Assembly (NCBI GenBank): GCA_026399025.1
Contig: JAPLRU010000037.1
Coordinates: 1-64,000 of the forward strand
From: Methylobacter sp.
Lineage (GTDB): Bacteria; Pseudomonadota; Gammaproteobacteria; Methylococcales; Methylomonadaceae
Length of the DNA stretch: 64,000 bases
Direction of reading: 5' to 3'
The notes beneath the pieces were generated by a model. That model was not told where the DNA came from. It worked only from the letters and a program-made list of their open reading frames with translations, and made no database searches. Below, piece by piece: positions 29,772 to 39,019 of the stretch. How positions within the stretch are numbered: position 1 is the stretch's first letter; each line of letters opens with the position of its first letter. Both the position numbers and the translations under genes were made by a program.

Positions 29772-30992
29772 ATGCAAGACTATTTACCGCTCATTAAATC
29801 AATGCTTTCCGAATGGTATGCTTTCACTTTAAATAATGCGTTATATGCGGCGGCTTTAGCCACAGCCGTATGGTTGCTGACCTCGATGCTTTACAGCATC
29901 CGTATTGCCGCTCTAACAAGGGGGAAAATTGCCGAACAAAAAGCCGCCGAGCAAAACCTCAACGCCATGCAACAACAACTGCAACAGAGCCAAGAGACAT
30001 TAGCGGAAACGGTTGAGCAAATGGAAAAAGCCCGGTTTACGGCTCAAAACGAAACGCAACGGACATTGACCTTGGAACAATTGATTTATCAACGTAATCA
30101 GCAAATTGCCGGAACTATTCAGACGCTGGCAACCGGTTTCGATTTGGGCGAGCGCCCCTTGCTTGCAACTGAAGATGTTAAAGCCGATGCGTTGTGGCAG
30201 CAACACGATAAAGTCGTTACCCAGTTAGCGGAGCGCCTGCGCACCGAGCTGCAAGCGAAAATCGAATTACAGCAAACCTGCCGCGCGGAATCGGCAAAAC
30301 TGGCTGAAAAAGAAGCGCTGCTTAAGGCGCTGCAATCGACGCTGGACAATCACACCGGCCAGCTTGCCAAACTGGAACTGGCGCTTCAAGAACAAAAATC
30401 CATATTGCAACATCAAGACGATGCTCAGCAGCTTATATGCGATACGCTGAAGAAATACCAACCCGGCGCGCTGCGTCCCGCAGAGCCTGAACCGGAAACA
30501 GTTGCTGTGTCGGTAGCGCCTGTGCAGTTGGAAGAGCCTGCTTATCGCGAAGAAATCCTGATTGTGCCGCCTAACCAAGACAGTCAAGCCGAAACGGCTA
30601 ATGAAGAAGCGCAAGCCGCGCTCAGTGAACCGGTCGAACAAACGCCTGTTGAACCGGCCATCGCTGTCGAAGCCATTGCACCGGGCTCGTTAGAAATAAC
30701 GCCGCAAGAGGATGAAGAAGCACAGCCTGTATCGGTCGATGTCGAGCCGGAACCTTTGGCTCCCGCCAAAGGTTCGTTCGGAAAGATCAAAAACTTGTTC
30801 GGTAAAAAACAACAAGCGGTTAAGACAGAACCGCAGTGGACGGTCGCAGATGTCGAGATTCAACCCTTGCCGTTAAACGAAGCAGCGCAACCGATTGTTA
30901 ATACGGATAATGATGAGGTCGCTGAGCAAGAAAAGACTAAGCCGGGAAGATTGAAAGGTTTTTACAACAAGTTTGCTTCGAAAGGTAAATGA
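29772..30992 (+). CDS. Single-pass membrane protein with long coiled coil, function unknown
   Basis: The protein has 406 residues from ATG 29772, chosen because CAGGAG lies six bases upstream; the frame is open from 29727 without such a site. A membrane helix (about residues 20-42, YAAALATAVWLLTSML) is followed by ~200 residues of Gln/Glu/Leu-rich coiled coil (NAMQQQLQQSQETLAETVEQ). An acidic, Pro-rich linker follows, then basic C-terminal motifs GSFGKIKNLFGKKQQ and PGRLKGFYNKFASKGK, which could bind membrane or nucleic acid. No enzymatic motif is seen. It is monocistronic and convergent with the glycosyltransferase-like pair. Confidence 0.8.
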   Translation: MQDYLPLIKSMLSEWYAFTLNNALYAAALATAVWLLTSMLYSIRIAALTRGKIAEQKAAEQNLNAMQQQLQQSQETLAETVEQMEKARFTAQNETQRTLTLEQLIYQRNQQIAGTIQTLATGFDLGERPLLATEDVKADALWQQHDKVVTQLAERLRTELQAKIELQQTCRAESAKLAEKEALLKALQSTLDNHTGQLAKLELALQEQKSILQHQDDAQQLICDTLKKYQPGALRPAEPEPETVAVSVAPVQLEEPAYREEILIVPPNQDSQAETANEEAQAALSEPVEQTPVEPAIAVEAIAPGSLEITPQEDEEAQPVSVDVEPEPLAPAKGSFGKIKNLFGKKQQAVKTEPQWTVADVEIQPLPLNEAAQPIVNTDNDEVAEQEKTKPGRLKGFYNKFASKGK

Positions 30993-30999
30993 TGGAATA

Positions 31000-31059
31000 G
31001 GTAAAGCGACATTCGAAATCCCCTCTCCGAGAAAGGAGGAATTTTTAAGTCGCTTTACC
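31000..31059. terminator. Palindromic element between convergent genes, probable bidirectional terminator
   Basis: GGTAAAGCGAC (31000-31010) is perfectly mirrored by GTCGCTTTACC (31049-31059), with an inner CCCTCTCC..GGAGGA pairing. It sits exactly between two convergent stops. Its AGCGAC ends are shared with the repeats at 50671-50822 and 61955-62255. Confidence 0.6.
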
Positions 31060-31073
31060 CACTTCAAACTCGC

Positions 31074-32051
31074 TTACAAATCGCTTAACCAAGCATTCAA
31101 TAGTGTTATTTCATCAGCCATAACAATTCCGTGTTTTTCCAATTGAACATACGCGTCATATAAATTATCGGTAATTGATTTTGAACATGACGTCTGTTGG
31201 ATGCATAGATCAATCACTTTGTCAGTATAAAGATACATGGGTATTTCAGATTCGAAATCTTTGCTAAAGTCGTGCGGGTTTCTTTCTTGAACGACGGTAG
31301 CATCGGTAAAACCAAGCTTATAACCTGCCGCCCACATAATCGGCTGCGCTACCAATCCTCTTAAAATATCGGTAAACCTAAAAGTCACTGTCGAGGGTAA
31401 ATAGAGGAGTGCAAATAACTCTTTTCTAATAATAGTGTTTTGACTATTGAATGGAGAGATCGAGCCTTCATTTAACACGATAGTGCCGAATGAGTTAAAC
31501 ATAACCTTTTTGCCGTCGGTTAATCTATAAATAGCATCCACATCCGGGTCTTCATCGGCCAGACCTTGCCAAATACCGACATCTAAAAAACCGGTCACTA
31601 TATCTTCGTCAGCGATTGTTTTTGCATTGATAAGACGCAAGGGTAAGCCGCGAGGCCATATTTTTTCATCCGTATATAATTCATAAATATTAACCATCCC
31701 TTTATTTCCAGTAATGGCTTTAAAGTTTCCTGAAAACTCAGGAATAATAAAATGGGGCTTTTTAATATTATCATCATCGGTATCTATAATAATATCAGCC
31801 CCCTTTTTAATCGCATGCAAATACCCGATCATTTTTCTGCAATAATGATTATAAGGCAGCACGCTTATTAATTTATAGCCTAACTTTTCTTGTGTACGCC
31901 ATGATAAAAAATCGACTTGCGGACAGTTATAGGCATCCGGGCTTTTCTTATCGCCGACAACAATCACTTTAAAATCGGGGGTGTCTGCAAACGATCTCAC
32001 TGCATCGGTCGGCTCGAATATGGATGTTATTACGACATAGTTGTTGTTCAT
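31074..32051 (-). CDS. STELLO/DUF288-like glycosyltransferase-family protein
   Basis: The protein has 325 residues from ATG 32051, which overlaps the upstream stop (TAATG) and has GGAAAG just before it; ATG 32063 would add four residues. The N-terminus VVITSIFEPTDAVRSFADTP, VIVVGDKKSPDAY, LPYNHYCRKMIGYLHAI and IIIDTDDDNIKKP are characteristic of the DUF288/STELLO family. The DTDDDN segment is a plausible DxD metal and sugar-nucleotide site. No membrane segment is visible. It is AT-richer than its neighbours, suggesting transfer. Substrate unknown. Confidence 0.78.
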   Translation of the reverse strand: MNNNYVVITSIFEPTDAVRSFADTPDFKVIVVGDKKSPDAYNCPQVDFLSWRTQEKLGYKLISVLPYNHYCRKMIGYLHAIKKGADIIIDTDDDNIKKPHFIIPEFSGNFKAITGNKGMVNIYELYTDEKIWPRGLPLRLINAKTIADEDIVTGFLDVGIWQGLADEDPDVDAIYRLTDGKKVMFNSFGTIVLNEGSISPFNSQNTIIRKELFALLYLPSTVTFRFTDILRGLVAQPIMWAAGYKLGFTDATVVQERNPHDFSKDFESEIPMYLYTDKVIDLCIQQTSCSKSITDNLYDAYVQLEKHGIVMADEITLLNAWLSDL

Positions 32052-32968
32052 TAGTCTTTCCATCTCGATAATTTGACGGGGTGCATAAATAATTGTTTAC
32101 GCGGAAACTCTGCAATGAGTTTACTTAAGCTTAAATCATATCTATTTTCCATTTCTGTGTACGCATCATGCCCCCATAATGCCAGCCCTTTCAGACTAAT
32201 ATCATTTTGAGTCACTGTTTTGCCTTTTGTTGCTAATAAAATAGAGGTTGGAATGGCAATTTCAACAAATAAGCCGGCTGCTGCAAAAACCCCGCAATAA
32301 TGGCAAAATCTTTCCATGTTCACTGAGCCGATGCAGAAAATGTCGGAATAACCAAAAACAAACGGATATTCGGACTGAAGCGGCAAATTAGAATTACTGT
32401 TTTTTTTGTCGTTAAAATAGCGGTAGTTATATTGATGATAAGGATCGCAAACATAATGTTCATTATAAACTTTATGAAACGACAAACCTTGGCTAAGAAG
32501 ATTATGTCGCTTCATTATTTGTTCGGCCTTTTCTTTATCAGGCAATTCATTCACTATCTGTAGGTACGGATTATTAAAAGTAAAGCTAAGCGACTTATGA
32601 GCGTGTATCCATTGCGTTGCCTTGTTAAAACGGCGAAATTCCGAGATATAACTGTCTTTTGGGGAGATACGTAAATTGAATGCCAAGGTATCTGGATTAA
32701 TACGCGGATTAATAACCATGTCATCAGCGACAACAAACCAGTAATCCACCTTAATATTTTTTAAATGTTGCCAAGCTTGCGCAAAGTATCCGGAAAAATT
32801 ATCGGACGATTCATAGACCGGAATCACGTCTTTATCTAAGCCATCATAAAACGGAACCAGGAAATATACATTTTCAAAATTATTATATAGTTTTCTTAAC
32901 CGAGGCAGGTTGGCATCGTATCGATGATTAAAGACCACTAATAATGCTATATTGCTGACATTTGACAT
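32051..32968 (-). CDS. Putative glycosyltransferase-like protein, paired with the STELLO-like gene
   Basis: The protein has 305 residues. The start MSNVSNIALLVVFNHRYDANLPRLRKLY and the segment VDYWFVVADDMVINPRIN (DD in a GT-A-like position) suggest a nucleotide-sugar-binding fold. I cannot name a family. Its stop overlaps the next gene's start by one base, so the two are translationally coupled. Codon use is AT-rich like its partner. It starts 125 bases after pgaD on the same strand, so read-through from the PNAG operon is possible but not shown. Confidence 0.65.
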   Translation of the reverse strand: MSNVSNIALLVVFNHRYDANLPRLRKLYNNFENVYFLVPFYDGLDKDVIPVYESSDNFSGYFAQAWQHLKNIKVDYWFVVADDMVINPRINPDTLAFNLRISPKDSYISEFRRFNKATQWIHAHKSLSFTFNNPYLQIVNELPDKEKAEQIMKRHNLLSQGLSFHKVYNEHYVCDPYHQYNYRYFNDKKNSNSNLPLQSEYPFVFGYSDIFCIGSVNMERFCHYCGVFAAAGLFVEIAIPTSILLATKGKTVTQNDISLKGLALWGHDAYTEMENRYDLSLSKLIAEFPRKQLFMHPVKLSRWKD

Positions 32969-33093
32969 GATTATAGTAGAGAGTGCTTGTTAAAAACGCT
33001 AAATTGAATTGCAACTTTATTGATATTGCAGCGTTTTCAAATTCAGTTAATTACTAAACCAGGGGCGTTTGGAGTGTCATCAGCGCTACGGCA

Positions 33094-33552
33094 TTAATGT
33101 TGACATGAATTGTTTATATGCGGGTCAAGGTGAATTATATGCCCATGGTTATCGAAATAAACAGTAATCATGGCTGCGTTTCGACACTGTTGCAATTCAT
33201 CGGCTTTTACCTGATAAAACGCGCATAGCTCGGCATCGTTAACGATTTTATCGGCTGACGGAAGTACCGCCCTACGCCGTAACATGCGATAACCGATCCA
33301 GCATAACCAGAGCGCAACCATCGCCAGCAAGGTGACAAAGTAGATCTGCATCAACTCCAGCAGGCTTTTGTAGCCGCCGAACCAGCGCATTTCGTTGATC
33401 ATCTTTTGATCGCCCAGTATCCAACTGCTCAAGGTGACCAATGGAATCAATAAATAAATCCACATCACCCAGCAAATAGCCCAAGCGAATAAGGCGCCTA
33501 TGCGTTTTTGCAGGCTTTGCAGTTGCGGCGTGTTAATAATGTATTGTTTCAT
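33094..33552 (-). CDS. pgaD: PgaD, accessory subunit of PNAG synthase
   Basis: The protein has 152 residues from the ATG that overlaps the pgaC stop (ATGA). The frame extends further upstream inside pgaC, but that part is out-of-frame pgaC sequence. Two membrane helices (LFAWAICWVMWIYLLIPLVTL; IYFVTLLAMVALWLCWIGY) and a short cytoplasmic tail match PgaD. In E. coli PgaD activates PgaC, and c-di-GMP stabilises the complex. A c-di-GMP enzyme gene is present 30 kb away. Confidence 0.88.
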   Translation of the reverse strand: MKQYIINTPQLQSLQKRIGALFAWAICWVMWIYLLIPLVTLSSWILGDQKMINEMRWFGGYKSLLELMQIYFVTLLAMVALWLCWIGYRMLRRRAVLPSADKIVNDAELCAFYQVKADELQQCRNAAMITVYFDNHGHIIHLDPHINNSCQH

Positions 33553-34877
33553 TTTTCGCGCAAGCCTCTGTCCACGGTAACCCAGATGGCGCGCTGTCCG
33601 CGTTTTTTTCTTATCGCCCGAATCGAGCCGACAATAGTGGTGCCGACGTTGATCAGCCAATACACCAAGGGATACCAGACCATCCAGTAATAATAGCGGG
33701 CGACGCCGCCGGTGCGGTATTCGTAATGCGAGTCGATGAACAGGCTGACGCCGAATTGGATAAGACAGGTTAGGCTCAGCAACATGCTGGTCCAACTGGG
33801 ACTAAGATCATGCAATGACTCGTTGGTCGATTCATTAAACAATTCCACAGGCGCATACAGCACATGCAACAAGATTAAAAACGCCCAAGCAATACTGATC
33901 AAGCATTCGCCGTATAACAGCCACATACCGCGTGACGACCAACGAAACAGCTCGCGAAAATAGCGCAGCAAGACTTCAGTGCCGCCTTGCGCCCAACGTA
34001 CTCGCTGCTTCCATAAACCTTGCAAGGTTTCCGGCATCAATACCCAGCACAAGGCGTTCGGTTCGAAATAGATCGACCAACCGGCCAGTTGCAATTTCCA
34101 GCTGATATCGATGTCTTCGGTAACCATGTCGTTGCTCCAATAACCGACATCATGCAAGGCGGATTTGCGAAAAGCGGCAATAACGCCGGAGACCGTGAAG
34201 ACTTGTCCGTAAGACCGTTGCGCCCGTTTGATCATCCCGACAATGGCGGAAAATTCGCCGACTTGTATCCGCCCGAGCAAGGTAGAACGATTGCGGATGC
34301 GCGGATTGCCGGTGACGGCGCCGACACGGGGATTATCCAGAAAATGCCGCACCATCCAGGCCGTGGCTTCGGGAGCCAGCAACGCATCGCCGTCGATGCA
34401 AATCAGGATTTCGCTATTGGCCAGTAATGCGGCGGTGCGCAAGCCCATCGCCTTGCCTTGGTTGGTGTGCAAGTTAACCACTCTAAGCTGCTGATGTTGT
34501 TCGGACAGCTCCTGCAATATCGCCAAGGTGTTATCTTTGCTGCCGTCATTAACCGCGATAATTTCGAAGGCCGGATAATTCTGCTGCAACAAAATTTCCA
34601 CGGTTTCGCGAATATTGTCGCCTTCGTTATAACAAGGAATCAAAATGGAGACCGGCGGGTAAGCCGTTAATTCAGGCAAATGCTCGGCGTTACTTTGCTC
34701 GCGCCATTCATAACGAAAATAGAAAATAATCGCGCCGAACATCCAGATGTAGGCCATAAATAAAGGATAGTAATAAATAAATCCTTCAACGGAAGCATCG
34801 AAGGGTTCCCATACCGCGACAAAATCGAGCCAGCGAGTTTGTAGCATTGAGTTTAACTCTTGCAATGACAGACTCAT
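33549..34877 (-). CDS. pgaC: Poly-beta-1,6-N-acetylglucosamine synthase PgaC
   Basis: This inner-membrane GT2 polymerase for PNAG has 442 residues. One N-terminal helix (FMAYIWMFGAIIFYF) is followed by the GT-A domain: AVNDGSKDNTL, CIDGDALLAPEA (D,D), VTEDIDISWKL (TED) and KQRVRWAQGG (QxxRW). All catalytic signatures are present. Further membrane segments end the protein. It lies between pgaB (60 bases upstream) and pgaD (overlapping). Confidence 0.96.
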   Translation of the reverse strand: MSLSLQELNSMLQTRWLDFVAVWEPFDASVEGFIYYYPLFMAYIWMFGAIIFYFRYEWREQSNAEHLPELTAYPPVSILIPCYNEGDNIRETVEILLQQNYPAFEIIAVNDGSKDNTLAILQELSEQHQQLRVVNLHTNQGKAMGLRTAALLANSEILICIDGDALLAPEATAWMVRHFLDNPRVGAVTGNPRIRNRSTLLGRIQVGEFSAIVGMIKRAQRSYGQVFTVSGVIAAFRKSALHDVGYWSNDMVTEDIDISWKLQLAGWSIYFEPNALCWVLMPETLQGLWKQRVRWAQGGTEVLLRYFRELFRWSSRGMWLLYGECLISIAWAFLILLHVLYAPVELFNESTNESLHDLSPSWTSMLLSLTCLIQFGVSLFIDSHYEYRTGGVARYYYWMVWYPLVYWLINVGTTIVGSIRAIRKKRGQRAIWVTVDRGLREK

Positions 34878-34938
34878 GATTTTCCAAGGCGCGCGGATTC
34901 GCTCGGCCTATTCAGGTTGATTAAAACTAAATGCATGG

Positions 34939-36879
34939 TTAAGGCGAAACAGGGAGTGAAAAATGTTGTTGTAAATCGGTCAATCGCGGCTGATCTTCAA
35001 AAACATTGTCAGGATAATAGCCGATATGATTGACGCCAAGTTTCTTCAAGAGTTCCAGTTGCTCGATAAAGACCGGCATCGGAATTTTCTGTTGGCTTTT
35101 CCAATTAGTCGATTGCAGTTCGAACACGGTTTTTTTAAGACCCTCGGGCTGTTTAGCCGCCGCTTTGACTAATTGGCTGAGCCATTGTTTTGGATCTTCG
35201 GCTTCTTCCATAAACGGCATGGCTTCAATGGCTACGTAATCGTAATGCGCCAAAAAGGATGAAAACGATTGAGCGTACCATTCTTCGCTATAGGGTTTTA
35301 ACAAAGGCAAGGCGTAAAAATTACGCGCCGTTTTAATGCCGGGCCGGTAAATACGCACCCGGCTTGCCAACTCATCGGTAAATTGGTTGATCAACTCGGT
35401 TTTGTGTTGCGCCCAAGCCATGCGCATGGCGCTGCTTGCATGCAATTGCTCGAATTGATCGGGCAATCCCCAGACCTCTTTTGTGTAAGCCAAGGCTTGC
35501 GGCGATGCGTCTTCGTAGTCCGATAAAATGCCGTCGTCATGAAACAGGATGCCGTCGAAGTTGCAATATTTAGCCAGGTCCTCGTAAATTTCGGCCACAT
35601 AGTGGCGCGCTTCGGGATTGAACGGCGACAACCGGGTATAAACATGACTGGCGCTTTGCGCTTTGCCGTCCCGCCATTCCTGAACATACCAGGATTCCGG
35701 CAGCTTGCCCTGATAGGCCATAATCGGCATCCAGGCATACACTCGAACCCTTGCTTTGGTTTTTAATTGCCAGGCAACCCGGCTGAACAAGTCCGCTTTT
35801 ACCGGCAAATGCCGGTTAGGAAAATAGAGCGCATCGGCATTGCCGTCGCCGTCAGGATCGGCATAAGCTTGCAAATAAACGGTGTTGATGTGCATGTCTT
35901 TAATGCGCTGAATGAGCGCATCCAGATTGTGCTCGCTTTGCTCGGAGTCTGCATCGTAAAGATAATCCATATCCAGATGCGCCACGCGTAAAGATTTGTC
36001 GACGCGCAGCCCGGTCACAAGTTCCGCGAATTGATCAACATCGGGATTGTCTACCAAAATGAAGCGCCGCAAAGCGCTTATATCCGCCAAAGTATTCAAG
36101 CCGTCTATCAGCCCCATGGTCATCGGCATACCGGCTTCACGCGATGCCTGCACGGCGATTTGATTATATTCTCCATACGGCCAAACCATCGCTCTGGGCC
36201 TGATGCCGGCATGTTGAAAAATGAATTCGGCACTTTTTAACAAAGCGGCCTGGATACGTTCGCGATACTGCTCATCGGTTTCGTAAACCAGCATCGGGTC
36301 GTCATATAATCGGGTGACTGCGGCGGCTTGAGAGTTAGCTTGCGGATTGGCTGTTATGCCTTTATGAAGGTCGTAACTGTGCGAGGCGACTTCCACCAAG
36401 CCGGATTGCACCATCTCCCTTATTTGCTCCCAGTTGAGCAAGGGCTTGCCCGGTTCGTCGGCGGTGACATTACCGTCCATCCAGGTGCCTACCAGCGCAA
36501 CCGCAGCAGGGTAACGGTATTTTTTTAATAAGGGGAAAACTCGGGTATAAAAACTGAGATAGCCGTCATCAAAGGTCAATAATGCGGCTTTATCGGGCAA
36601 TGTGTCTTTACCGGCAGCGGCATCAAAAATATTTTGCACACTGATAATCTTGTAGCCTTTTTTTTTCAACCAATCCAGATGCTGTTCAAGATGTTCGACA
36701 CCGACATCCATTTTATTAAGAGAACGTCTGGCATCCTCCGCACTCAGTACGTCGTGATAATTAAGAACCAGAAATTGATGTTCTTTGGCGGATGCGGTGC
36801 CGAAAAAACCGATAAGAAAAATTAACAAGCATGCTTTATTAAAGCAATTAACAGCGCTAGCAGGAGTAAAAATGGTCAT
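34939..36879 (-). CDS. pgaB: PNAG N-deacetylase PgaB (deacetylase plus hydrolase domains)
   Basis: The protein has 646 residues. A signal peptide (ACLLIFLIGFFGTASA) precedes a CE4 deacetylase domain with FLVLNYHDVLS, LLTFDDGYLSFYTRVF and VEVASHSYDLHKG. The C-terminal hydrolase-like domain starts near residue 300 and holds CNFDGILFHDDGILSDYED. No lipobox cysteine follows the signal peptide, unlike the E. coli lipoprotein, so it may be periplasmic and soluble. Partial deacetylation lets PNAG leave the cell. No pgaA porin gene lies in the window. Confidence 0.95.
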   Translation of the reverse strand: MTIFTPASAVNCFNKACLLIFLIGFFGTASAKEHQFLVLNYHDVLSAEDARRSLNKMDVGVEHLEQHLDWLKKKGYKIISVQNIFDAAAGKDTLPDKAALLTFDDGYLSFYTRVFPLLKKYRYPAAVALVGTWMDGNVTADEPGKPLLNWEQIREMVQSGLVEVASHSYDLHKGITANPQANSQAAAVTRLYDDPMLVYETDEQYRERIQAALLKSAEFIFQHAGIRPRAMVWPYGEYNQIAVQASREAGMPMTMGLIDGLNTLADISALRRFILVDNPDVDQFAELVTGLRVDKSLRVAHLDMDYLYDADSEQSEHNLDALIQRIKDMHINTVYLQAYADPDGDGNADALYFPNRHLPVKADLFSRVAWQLKTKARVRVYAWMPIMAYQGKLPESWYVQEWRDGKAQSASHVYTRLSPFNPEARHYVAEIYEDLAKYCNFDGILFHDDGILSDYEDASPQALAYTKEVWGLPDQFEQLHASSAMRMAWAQHKTELINQFTDELASRVRIYRPGIKTARNFYALPLLKPYSEEWYAQSFSSFLAHYDYVAIEAMPFMEEAEDPKQWLSQLVKAAAKQPEGLKKTVFELQSTNWKSQQKIPMPVFIEQLELLKKLGVNHIGYYPDNVFEDQPRLTDLQQHFSLPVSP

Positions 36880-36949
36880 GACATCCAGATTGTTAAAAAG
36901 AAAAGCTCAGCTACGGATGACAATATTAACCGAAAAACGCGCAAACCAA

Positions 36950-36981
36950 GTTGAATAATCGGTTGAGCCTAGTTATTCAAC
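36950..36981. promoter_or_regulatory. Inverted repeat upstream of pgaB
   Basis: GTTGAATAA (36950-36958) and TTATTCAAC (36973-36981) are perfect inverse repeats with a 14-base loop, about 70 bases upstream of the pgaB ATG. An operator is plausible; no matching regulator is known here. Confidence 0.4.
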
Positions 36982-37066
36982 CGGTTATCGACCGCAAACA
37001 CCCCCTAACGACCTGTTAATTAACAAGAAAGACTATTAGATTAATAGAGCCGTCCATTATTATGCA

Positions 37067-37099
37067 CTAAACCAACGGTGTCTTGCTCCGTTGGTTTAG
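37067..37099 (-). terminator. 12-bp hairpin downstream of the PA3496-like gene
   Basis: CTAAACCAACGG (37067-37078) pairs perfectly with CCGTTGGTTTAG (37088-37099). It starts five bases after the stop of the minus-strand gene. There is no U-run after the stem, so it may work only weakly or protect the transcript end. Confidence 0.55.
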
Positions 37100-37104
37100 C
37101 TCAA

Positions 37105-37356
37105 TTAAAAGTCGATATCTTCATCATAAAAATCACCGAGTTGCTCTTGCAAGCGCTTTCTCTCCCAATAAAGTTCAATTTTTCTGCGCGCCGCCATTTT
37201 TTTTGCAGCTCGCTCGCTTTCATTAGGGAGCGTGATATAGTCAGTGCTTGAGCCCAAATCGAAGCCTTCGTCAAGATCAACATCGTCCTTGGTTTTATCG
37301 ATACTCACTTCGGATGCCGAGTTATCCGGTACGGATTTAGATACTTTCATAGTCAT
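37105..37356 (-). CDS. Small PA3496-family-like protein
   Basis: The protein has 83 residues and is acidic at the start (TKDDVDLDEGFDLG). The end is charged and helical: RRKIELYWERKRLQEQLGDFYDE. This tail resembles the small PA3496 family of putative envelope-integrity proteins. A second in-frame ATG at 37350 is an alternative start. No ribosome site is obvious. It is monocistronic with a hairpin after its stop. Confidence 0.6.
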   Translation of the reverse strand: MTMKVSKSVPDNSASEVSIDKTKDDVDLDEGFDLGSSTDYITLPNESERAAKKMAARRKIELYWERKRLQEQLGDFYDEDIDF

Positions 37357-37863
37357 AATTAATCTAGCTTTAAAATTTCACTTTTTAATTACTTATCGCA
37401 AGCTTGTAAAGCGAAATTTTAACTCAACCGTAATAAAACCTCGCAATCAACCCCGGATCGGCGCTTATTTTTTAAATATATCAGTTGCTTGTCAGAGCTA
37501 TGCAAGCCGGGGCTTGGCGTTTGTATCGGCTATACCGTCTGTTAATTGGTCCGCCTTATTTTTTACCCCTGAGTTTTTTTAAGTATTACAATGCCCGGCA
37601 GATTTAATACGCTCGATGAGTAACGGCTCAGCAGAGCTAAGGAACGTGTATGAAATAACTTCGGCAACTAGCTCCCTCTCCTGCTGGAGAGGGTTGGGGT
37701 GAGGAGAATCAAATGCTCAATTTATTTCATGCTCGTTCCTAATTTCATGATAAGACCGGTTTAAACCAATTTTAAGCGTCAATGCATAGACTTTATTGAT
37801 GTATGTTACTGGTTTAAGTGCCGGATCGTTATTTCAATTTCTAACAAACGAATAAGCAGGTTT
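37357..37863. other. Intergenic 0.5 kb with one palindromic repeat
   Basis: Apart from the repeat at 37641-37739 I see no gene or clear signal. It separates the divergent PA3496-like and lipoprotein genes, so promoters for both should be here. Confidence 0.5.
37641..37739. repeat. Palindromic element with GGAACG ends and a CTCTCC/GGAGAG core
   Basis: GGAACG..TGAAATAA (37641-37658) is mirrored by TTATTTCAT..CGTTCC (37722-37739). The core CTCCCTCTCCTGCTGGAGAGGGTTGGGG is itself a hairpin. The core recurs at 49840-49875 and, diverged, at 51880-51975. Confidence 0.7.
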
Positions 37864-38448
37864 ATGAAAACAAACATACACATCCTAGTCGGCATGATGC
37901 TTATAGCATTAACAGCCTGTTCGACTCAGGAGATCAAACCGGACACAAAATCCCTGTCGGCCCCTGACAAAGCGCCTGCGGTAACCGAGGACTCGAACCA
38001 AAATCCGGCGCCGACCTTGATTAAAGGAGGCAAGACCTTAAACTTGGTAAGAATCATGGATGGCGGATCCTGTAAAAATGACTTTCAAGGTGCGAAAGGC
38101 GCATTCCTAGTCTATGCCGCCCCGACCGACATAGAACGGATTAAGCACGATAAAGGACCGAAAATCTTCGGCGAGTTCGAAACCAAAATCCAAAATTTTT
38201 CGACGCAGGCATTGCAAAAGGCTATTAATATAACCAATTTAGCCGAAGATCCCTTCGCCTTAGGTGCGGATGAAGCACAACAGAAGCTGGCTAAACAGTT
38301 GTCTAACAACTTCCGTAACAGCGTGGCCGATGCTGTCCATACCTTTCAACAAGAAACCGGCTTGACGATTGATGTGGTGCCGTTTGCTTCGTCATTTGTC
38401 TTTTATCAACAAGGCTGTGAAGCCACACATGCGGAACCGGAAAACTAG
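37864..38448 (+). CDS. Lipoprotein of unknown function
   Basis: The protein has 194 residues. A lipoprotein signal peptide has its lipobox at LTAC (Cys19), so the mature protein should be membrane-anchored. A low-complexity linker precedes a domain from about residue 60 (LNLVRIMDGGSCKNDFQGAKG) to the end. Cysteines in GGSCKND and QQGCEAT may pair in the periplasm. I do not recognise the family. It lies 55 bases before the pterin dehydratase gene in the same direction. Confidence 0.8.
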   Translation: MKTNIHILVGMMLIALTACSTQEIKPDTKSLSAPDKAPAVTEDSNQNPAPTLIKGGKTLNLVRIMDGGSCKNDFQGAKGAFLVYAAPTDIERIKHDKGPKIFGEFETKIQNFSTQALQKAINITNLAEDPFALGADEAQQKLAKQLSNNFRNSVADAVHTFQQETGLTIDVVPFASSFVFYQQGCEATHAEPEN

Positions 38449-38503
38449 CTAAAGGGACGTTCAAATAATTTTATCTTTATAACCAAACACAAGGGGAATC
38501 ATT

Positions 38504-38887
38504 ATGAGTTGGAGAGAACGCAAACATGAAGACACCTATTCCGACGCGGACGTCGAACAGCGCTTAAAGGAGGAATTACCGCACTGGTACCTGGAAAACG
38601 GCTGGATTCGGCGTAAATACAAAACCAGCGGCTGGAAAGCGACATTAATGGTGGTCAACACGGTAGGACATTTGGCTGAAGCTGCATTTCATCATCCCGA
38701 TCTAACGGTTTCTTACGCCTTTGTGATCGTTAAGCTGATGAATCATGCCGCTAAGGGTATTACCAACAAAGATTTTGAACTGGCCGGTAAAATCGAAGAG
38801 GTAATCATGTGGCAACCCGGCAAAGAAGGCGGCGCATTGGAAGGTACGCCCGATGACCCTCGGTTTAAATACCTTAAATACGATTAG
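38504..38887 (+). CDS. Pterin-4a-carbinolamine dehydratase family protein
   Basis: The protein has 127 residues. The family motif is complete: E-AAF-HHP, Tyr six residues later, His after nine more (KLMNH) and Asp after eight (NKD). This dehydrates 4a-hydroxy-tetrahydropterins and recycles the cofactor for aromatic amino-acid hydroxylases. No hydroxylase gene is nearby, so the pathway here is unknown. AGGGG precedes the ATG. The N-terminus is slightly longer than in typical ~100-residue members. Confidence 0.9.
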   Translation: MSWRERKHEDTYSDADVEQRLKEELPHWYLENGWIRRKYKTSGWKATLMVVNTVGHLAEAAFHHPDLTVSYAFVIVKLMNHAAKGITNKDFELAGKIEEVIMWQPGKEGGALEGTPDDPRFKYLKYD

Positions 38888-39019
38888 ACCAAACAATACA
38901 ACACGGATAACACTGATTGATTAGGCGGATTTTACAGGTCCCAAACAAGCCTAAGCCAAGGTTGTGCGCACTTTAACTAAGCTTTTATCAGTGCTTATCC
39001 GTCACATCCGCCTTATTTC

